Shown here piece by piece: positions 14,437 through 17,992 of a stretch of DNA of 17,992 nucleotides. Where the stretch lies: NCBI GenBank assembly GCA_910586735.1, contig CAJUJW010000049.1:1-17992 (forward strand), given 5' to 3'. The stretch comes from an uncultured Oscillibacter sp. GTDB lineage: Bacteria; Bacillota; Clostridia; Oscillospirales; Oscillospiraceae. The notes under the pieces were generated by a model. It searched no databases. It saw only the letters and a list, made by a program, of their open reading frames with translations, and had not been told where the DNA came from. A program made the translations under genes and the position numbers. Within the stretch, counting starts at the first letter, position 1. The number at the start of each line of letters is the position of its first letter.

Positions 14437-14619
14437 ATGGAAAAGGAACGGTTTGAGAGCCGGGGCGTTACGCTGAACCAACTGCGGGAGGAGCGCCAGG
14501 CCCTGAATATGCGGATGCTGCTGGCAATCCAGCTTCGGGACGCGGAGGCCCAGGAGGCGCTGTGCCGGGAGCTGGAGAAAAACGACGCCGAGATTCAGCG
14601 CTTCCTCTCCCGGACTTAG
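14437..14619 (+). CDS. Small coiled-coil-like protein of unknown function (60 aa)
   Basis: I do not recognise it. GGGAGGAG lies 5-6 nt before the ATG, supporting translation. The sequence is highly charged and helical, with leucines spaced in heptad-like fashion (LNQLREERQALNMRMLLAIQ, then ELEKNDAEIQRFL), suggesting two amphipathic helices or a short coiled coil; no signal peptide or membrane span. It follows the maltose terminator by about 130 nt, so it is probably transcribed on its own, although I could not find a clear promoter. It converges on the 223-aa unknown gene with only 10 nt between stops and no obvious terminator. Confidence 0.6.
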   Translation: MEKERFESRGVTLNQLREERQALNMRMLLAIQLRDAEAQEALCRELEKNDAEIQRFLSRT

Positions 14620-14629
14620 GGGCCGCTTT

Positions 14630-15301
14630 TCAGACGGAATTTCTCCCGCAGTAGCGCCGCAGGCCGCAGTTGTAGAGCGCCGCCATCCGGGGCTCCAGCA
14701 CGGGCTCCTCCCGCTCGCCCTCCTTGTCCCGGAGATACCACTTCTCCCCGTCGGTGCTGAGGACGTTTTCCAGGTCCGCCAGGGAGTAGGCGGGCAGGAT
14801 GACGCTGCCCCGGCTCCAGACCCGCAGCACGTTGGGCACGTCCACGTCCGCCGGGGAGTCGATCACCGCCAGGCGCAGCTCCTGGAAATAGGCCCCGCCG
14901 AAGGGCTCGTTCACGTCCAGGCTGGTGAAGTTGCTGTCGTAGAGGGACTCCAGGGCGGCCTCCAGGCTGCCGTTGTTCCACACCGGGGCGATGAGGCTGC
15001 ACTCGTTGAGGCGCACCCGCTTTTTCTTCGCCGGGGAGAAGGCGGAGACGGGAATCAGGTCGTCCAGGGCGAAGGGGCCTGTTTTGGTCTTGGGCAGGAA
15101 GATGCGGGAGGCGCTGTCGGCGGTGAGACTGGCCGTCAGGGAGTGGATGACCCAGTCCAGGAACAAATCGAAGTTCCGCCCGGAGACCCGGCACCGCTGG
15201 GCCCCCTGGTTCAAAAACTTGCTCATGGCCTCGTAGTCCGTCAGGGCCATGGGCGGCAGGGGCCCTCCGTATAGGTTTTTCAAGCGTGTGTTGGGCAGCA
15301 T
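14630..15301 (-). CDS. Hypothetical protein (223 aa), no recognised family
   Basis: I cannot assign this soluble protein to a family. The frame opens at 15355, but the ATG at 15301 is preferred: GGGGAGG lies 6 nt before it on the minus strand. The N-terminal ~75 residues are mixed helical (TDYEAMSKFLNQGAQ, FDLFLDWVIHSLTASL). The rest alternates strands and charged loops, with a basic patch (SPAKKKRVRL, near 98-107) and a WNNGSLEAALESLYDSNF segment. There is no signal peptide, membrane span, or visible catalytic motif; the C-terminus has CGLRRYCGR with two cysteines. It has its own promoter (15346-15374), so it is probably a genuine monocistronic gene. Confidence 0.75.
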   Translation of the reverse strand: MLPNTRLKNLYGGPLPPMALTDYEAMSKFLNQGAQRCRVSGRNFDLFLDWVIHSLTASLTADSASRIFLPKTKTGPFALDDLIPVSAFSPAKKKRVRLNECSLIAPVWNNGSLEAALESLYDSNFTSLDVNEPFGGAYFQELRLAVIDSPADVDVPNVLRVWSRGSVILPAYSLADLENVLSTDGEKWYLRDKEGEREEPVLEPRMAALYNCGLRRYCGRNSV

Positions 15302-15345
15302 GGCGACCTCCCCGCGCCCTGGGGCGCGTTTGTCAGAATGTGTCC

Positions 15346-15374
15346 ATTTTAGCACGCCCGCCGGGAAAACACAA
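15346..15374 (-). promoter_or_regulatory. Promoter of the 223-aa hypothetical gene
   Basis: On the minus strand TTGTGT (15374-15369), a 17-bp spacer and TAAAAT (15351-15346), about 45 nt before the start codon. Confidence 0.65.
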
Positions 15375-15437
15375 GCCGTAAACCGGACAAGCGTCTCCGG
15401 CTCAACCGCCGGGAAGTTCGGGCATTTTCACAGACAG

Positions 15438-15461
15438 AGGCCCCGCCTTTCGGCGGGGCCT
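15438..15461 (-). terminator. Hairpin after the sigma/anti-sigma remnant
   Basis: A 10-bp perfect stem AGGCCCCGCC / GGCGGGGCCT, with a GAAA tetraloop on the minus strand. It begins 5 nt beyond the stop of the anti-sigma-like remnant. A T-run is lacking, so efficiency is uncertain. Confidence 0.6.
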
Positions 15462-15466
15462 GACCG

Positions 15467-15900
15467 TTATTCATGGAGGGGAATTTCCGCGCCGCAGACC
15501 AGGAGGGCCTCCGCCTGCTCCAGGTCCAGGGGCATGGGGAACTCAATCCGCGCTTCCGCGTGGGTGTCGCCCCGGCCCTCGCTTCGGGAGCCGTGTATGT
15601 CCAGGACCTCCCCGCTTTTCAGGCGGATGGCCAGGTCCCGGGCGGGGGACCAGTCGTAGCGCCGCCCGTCGTCCTCCCGGTGGAAGCTGAGCCCCAGGAC
15701 AGCACGTACTCGCTGTCCTCAATGTTCTCGTGCATAAGGTCCAAGTCCTGGAACTGGGGCCCGTAGGCCCGGAGTTTCTCCGTCAGCGCCAGGTCCAGAA
15801 CCGTCATGCGGAGATCCAGCATGCAATCTGGCCGTCAAAGATGGCGTCCAGCATCTCAAAGCGCAAGCCGCCGGACTCCACCAGAGTGGTGTCCATCCCC
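15467..15900 (-). pseudogene. Frameshifted C-terminal remnant of a DUF4179-like anti-sigma protein
   Basis: Three frames in series read as one protein if two single-base deletions are restored. The first stretch (..VESGGLRFEMLDAIFDGQIAC) is in the sigma frame; near 15820 it shifts to LDLRMTVLDLALTEKLRAYG..; near 15697 it shifts to LGLSFHREDDGRRYDW..LDLEQAEALLVCGAEIPLHE, stop at 15467-15469. The rebuilt segment, about 145 residues, resembles the extracellular C-terminal half of DUF4179 membrane proteins: a beta domain ending in a DL.Q...L..G..IPL strand. Such proteins are commonly encoded after ECF sigma factors in Clostridia and act as their anti-sigma partner. The N-terminal cytoplasmic part and membrane span are absent. 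The family call is by pattern recognition only. Confidence 0.65.
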
Positions 15901-16220
15901 GCCCCCAGGTCCGGCGGGACGGCGGGCTCCCAGGTCCGGGTGTCCAGTTCCGTCTCCCGGCCATCCCGCCGCAGCATGTCCAGGGCCGTGTTCCGAACCG
16001 CCACCGTCAGCCAGCGCTCCAGGTCCTCGTCGGAGCGGGGGGCGAGGTGGTCGTAATGCCGCATGAGCTTGACGAAGGTGTCGTGAACCGCGTCCTCGGC
16101 CCTGGGTCCGGGGCCCAGAAGCCCGGTGGCCAATCGGTGGAGCCGTCCCTGGGTCCGCTGATAAAGCCGGGCAAAGCGCCCGTTCTCCCGGTCCGCCGGG
16201 AACGCGCGGCTGGAAAGCAT
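15804..16220 (-). pseudogene. ECF sigma-70 family factor, truncated after region 2 and fused to anti-sigma remnant
   Basis: The open frame encodes 138 aa. Residues ~10-88 are sigma region 2: the AEDAVHDTFVKLMRHYDHL core helix and the WLTVAVRNTALDMLRRDGR -10-binding helix. Region 4, needed for -35 recognition, is missing. After about residue 105 the frame runs into sequence like the extracellular part of a DUF4179 anti-sigma protein and stops at 15804. An in-frame deletion joining the two neighbouring genes (junction about 15885-15920) explains this. The start is convincing: AAGGAGG with 7-nt spacing, and an ECF-type promoter upstream. Normal relatives are about 160-180 aa with both regions, so this product is probably not a working sigma factor. 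Confidence 0.75.
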
Positions 16221-16251
16221 GGCGGCCCCTCCTTTCTCCTTCTTGTAATGG

Positions 16252-16279
16252 TAACGTTTCAGCCCCCAAAAAGGTTTCC
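16252..16279 (-). promoter_or_regulatory. ECF-sigma-type promoter upstream of the truncated sigma gene
   Basis: On the minus strand GGAAAC (16279-16274) and CGTTA (16256-16252) are separated by 17 bp, with AACCTTTTT following the -35. This fits the GGAAC-N16/17-CGT pattern of ECF promoters and differs from the sigma-A promoters elsewhere in the window. It implies the ancestral sigma factor activated its own gene. Confidence 0.5.
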
Positions 16280-16374
16280 GGCTCCATCAAAATTTTTTGG
16301 AGGCGGCCGGGAGAATATCCGGCGTCCAAACGGCAGATACTGCTCCAAACCGATTTTCACGGGAGGGAACGCCT

Positions 16375-17058
16375 ATGATGACCGCCTTCGCCCGCACCGT
16401 CATCCTCTACTTTCTCATCATGGCCGGCCTCCGCCTCATGGGCAAGCGGCAGATCGGCGAGCTGGAGCCCGGCGAGCTGGTGCTGACCATGATGATCTCG
16501 GACCTGGCCACCGTGCCGATGCAGGACTTCGGCATCCCCCTTCTGGCGGGGGTCATCCCCATTCTGACCCTGCTGGCCCTGTCCATGCTGCTGAGCCAGC
16601 TGTCCCTCACCAGCCTCCGGTTCCGCCGGGCGGTCTGCGGCACGCCCTCCGTCCTCATCCGGCAGGGCGTCCTCCAGCAGGAGGCCATGCGGCGGAACCG
16701 CTACACCCTGGACGAGCTTCTGGAGGAGCTCCGGGGCCAGGGGATCACGGGGGTGGAGGAGGTCAAGTACGCCGTGCTGGAAAACTCGGGCCGCCTCTCC
16801 GTCCTCCCCTGGAGCCGCTGCCAGCCCCCCACGGCGGAACGGCTGGGCCTGGAGGCGGAGGAGGACGTGACCCTCCCGGTGATTCTGGTCAACGACGGGC
16901 GGCTCCTCCGACGGAACCTGGAGGCCCAGGGCCTGGACGAGTCCTGGCTGAGGGAGACCCTCCAAAAAGAGGGCCTGACCTCCCATAGGGAGGCGTTCCT
17001 CCTGACCCTGGACGAGACGGGGCGGGTCACTTGCGTGAGGAAGGAGGGCCGGGCATGA
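16375..17058 (+). CDS. DUF421 (YetF-like) membrane protein
   Basis: A 227-aa protein matching the YetF/DUF421 family. Two to three N-terminal membrane helices (about 5-22, 34-50, 54-78) enclose the family signature RLMGKRQIGELEPGELV. A cytosolic alpha/beta domain follows, with TLDELLEELRGQGI (111-124) and VKYAVLENSGRLSVLP (130-145). The family is widespread in spore-formers; YetF-type proteins have been linked to spore germination and membrane functions in Bacillus, but the biochemical role is unclear. The frame is open from 16297; ATG 16375 is chosen because GGGAGG sits 8 nt upstream and the protein then begins at the first helix. It overlaps the DUF4363 gene by ATGA. Confidence 0.9.
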   Translation: MMTAFARTVILYFLIMAGLRLMGKRQIGELEPGELVLTMMISDLATVPMQDFGIPLLAGVIPILTLLALSMLLSQLSLTSLRFRRAVCGTPSVLIRQGVLQQEAMRRNRYTLDELLEELRGQGITGVEEVKYAVLENSGRLSVLPWSRCQPPTAERLGLEAEEDVTLPVILVNDGRLLRRNLEAQGLDESWLRETLQKEGLTSHREAFLLTLDETGRVTCVRKEGRA

Positions 17059-17438
17059 AGAAGGGCTTTCTGCTGCCCGCCGCCGCCCTGGGGGCGATTC
17101 TGGCCTTCTGCCTGTGGAACAGCGCCGCCATGGCCGCCCACGCCGCCCGGTGGCAGGGCCAGCTGGACCAAGCGGACCGCCTGGCCCAGGCGGAGGACTG
17201 GGGGGCCGCCGCCGCCGCTATTCAGGCGGGCTACGCCGACTGGACGGCCCGGCAGACCTATCTCCACGTGGTGACAAATCACGACGCCGTGGACGGCGCG
17301 GAAGCCATGTATCACCGGGCGCTGGCCTTCGCGGAGAGCCGGGAGGGCAGCGAGCTGCGGGCCGAGCTGGCGGACCTCCGGGTCCAGCTGCGGGAACTGG
17401 CGGAGATGGAGGAGCTCAGCTGGCGGAACGTGCTGTAA
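17055..17438 (+). CDS. DUF4363 family membrane-anchored protein
   Basis: A 127-aa protein with one N-terminal membrane anchor or uncleaved signal (about 4-30) and an external helical domain. Helices include RWQGQLDQADRLAQAEDW, YADWTARQTYLHVVTNH and a C-terminal ELRAELADLRVQLRELAEMEEL coiled-coil-like stretch. This pattern (small helical protein with W..W.......H spacing) and pairing with DUF421 fit DUF4363 (PF14276). Start: ATG 17055 overlaps the upstream stop and has GGAGG 8 nt before it; a TTG at 17031 is less likely. The product presumably acts outside the membrane with the DUF421 protein; function is not established. Confidence 0.85.
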   Translation: MKKGFLLPAAALGAILAFCLWNSAAMAAHAARWQGQLDQADRLAQAEDWGAAAAAIQAGYADWTARQTYLHVVTNHDAVDGAEAMYHRALAFAESREGSELRAELADLRVQLRELAEMEELSWRNVL

Positions 17439-17451
17439 GGACGTGTGAAAA

Positions 17452-17475
17452 GAGGCGGGCCCTGGGGCCCGCCTC
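17452..17475. terminator. Bidirectional terminator between the DUF4363 gene and the symporter gene
   Basis: An 11-bp inverted repeat GAGGCGGGCCC / GGGCCCGCCTC around TG (so about 10 bp with a CTGG loop). On the minus strand it is followed by TTTTC, favouring termination of the symporter transcript; on the plus strand there is no T-run. Confidence 0.75.
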
Positions 17476-17495
17476 GCGCTTATGGGGAGGGGATA

Positions 17496-17992
17496 TCAAA
17501 GGTCGACGGCCTTGAGCTCCTGCTCCTTGATGCCGTGCTTTTCGGCGTAGCCCGTGAGGATCAGGGTCAGGGCCCCGTCGCCGGTGACGTTGCAGGCGGT
17601 GCCGAAGCTGTCCTGGAGGGCGAAGATGGCCAGCATCAGGGCGGTGCCGTCGCCGTCGAAGCCCAGGACGCCGGTGATGAGGCCCAGGGAGGCCATAACC
17701 GTGCCGCCGGGGACGCCGGGGGCGCCGATGGCGAAGATGCCCAGCAGGAGGATGAAGAGGATCATGCTGCCCACGCTGGGGAGCTCGCCGTAGAGGACCT
17801 TGGAGACGATCATGATGAAGAAGGTCTCCGTGAGGGCGGAGCCGCAGAGGTGGATGTTGGCGAACAGGGGAATGCCGAACTCCACCATGTCGGAGCGGAG
17901 GCTCTTGCTCTTCCGGGCGCAGTCCAGGGCCACGGCCAGGGTGGCGGCGGAGGACATGGTGCCCACGGCGGTGAGGTAGGCGGGGCCGTAGT
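17496..17992 (-). CDS. Dicarboxylate/amino-acid:cation symporter (DAACS family), C-terminal part
   Basis: The frame is open to the right edge, so the N-terminal part lies outside the window; about 165 residues are seen. Signatures of Na+/H+-coupled glutamate/aspartate/dicarboxylate carriers are present: the serine-rich re-entrant loop LTAVGTMSSAATLAVAL near the start, the second loop GAPGVPGGTVMASLGL, and the substrate/cation-binding helix DSFGTACNVTGDGALTLILTGY, in which the Asn and Asp of NVTGD are the conserved residues. Serine, threonine, glutamate or C4-dicarboxylates are all possible substrates. The gene converges on the DUF421 operon with a shared terminator. Confidence 0.92.
   Translation of the reverse strand, partial: YGPAYLTAVGTMSSAATLAVALDCARKSKSLRSDMVEFGIPLFANIHLCGSALTETFFIMIVSKVLYGELPSVGSMILFILLLGIFAIGAPGVPGGTVMASLGLITGVLGFDGDGTALMLAIFALQDSFGTACNVTGDGALTLILTGYAEKHGIKEQELKAVDL

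Noticed and set aside
15619..15822. 67-aa minus-strand ORF as an independent gene
   Set aside because: Its first half continues the anti-sigma remnant and its second half is frameshifted Gly/Thr/Pro-rich junk; no Shine-Dalgarno before the ATG.
1..17992. CRISPR arrays, tRNA/rRNA genes, insertion sequences, prophage or toxin-antitoxin modules
   Set aside because: No regularly spaced direct repeats, no cloverleaf or rRNA sequence, and no transposase, integrase or toxin motifs were seen on either strand.

Overview
This is a GC-rich, densely coded chromosomal window. GC-rich DNA, strong Shine-Dalgarno sites, Firmicutes-type families (ThiT under a TPP riboswitch, MalR/PTS/MapP, split ThrE, an ECF sigma factor next to a DUF4179-like protein, DUF421 with DUF4363) and sigma-A promoters with 17-bp spacers together suggest a gut Clostridia member of the Oscillospiraceae type (Flavonifractor/Lawsonibacter-like). 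That placement is inference; no rRNA or marker gene is present. There are no tRNA or rRNA genes, CRISPR arrays, IS elements or phage genes.

Layout. 1-1875 (+): the end of a sensor histidine kinase, followed 6 nt later by a membrane-anchored HtrA protease, a likely envelope-stress pair. A bidirectional terminator separates it from exodeoxyribonuclease III (-). 2779-5636 (+): a probable operon of a GNAT acetyltransferase, a 61-aa unknown, the two halves of a split ThrE-type threonine/serine exporter, and an acyl-ACP thioesterase. 5681-7196 (+): a secreted SLH-like protein with its own promoter and an IGGADGPT C-terminal motif. 7220-8122 (+): promoter, TPP riboswitch, intrinsic terminator and the thiamine ECF transporter subunit ThiT, which seems to start at a non-canonical codon.

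8319-14308 is a maltose locus. A MalR-like LacI repressor (-) diverges from a three-gene operon (+): a single-chain PTS permease (EIIA-EIIC-EIIB), an EEP-fold phosphatase resembling maltose 6'-phosphate phosphatase MapP, and 4-alpha-glucanotransferase MalQ. The inferred route is maltose uptake as maltose 6'-phosphate, dephosphorylation inside the cell, then disproportionation by MalQ instead of phosphorolysis.

14309-17992 holds two unknown genes (60 aa +, 223 aa -), a decayed ECF sigma/anti-sigma pair collapsed into one frameshifted remnant behind an apparently intact ECF-type promoter (-), a DUF421 (YetF-like)/DUF4363 membrane gene pair (+), and the C-terminal part of a dicarboxylate/amino-acid:cation symporter (-) running off the right edge.

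I found no clearly new multi-gene defence or mobile system. The items most worth following are the PTS-MapP-MalQ pathway, the thiT start codon, the sigma/anti-sigma collapse, the three repeats in the HtrA cytoplasmic tail, and the IGGADGPT tail.
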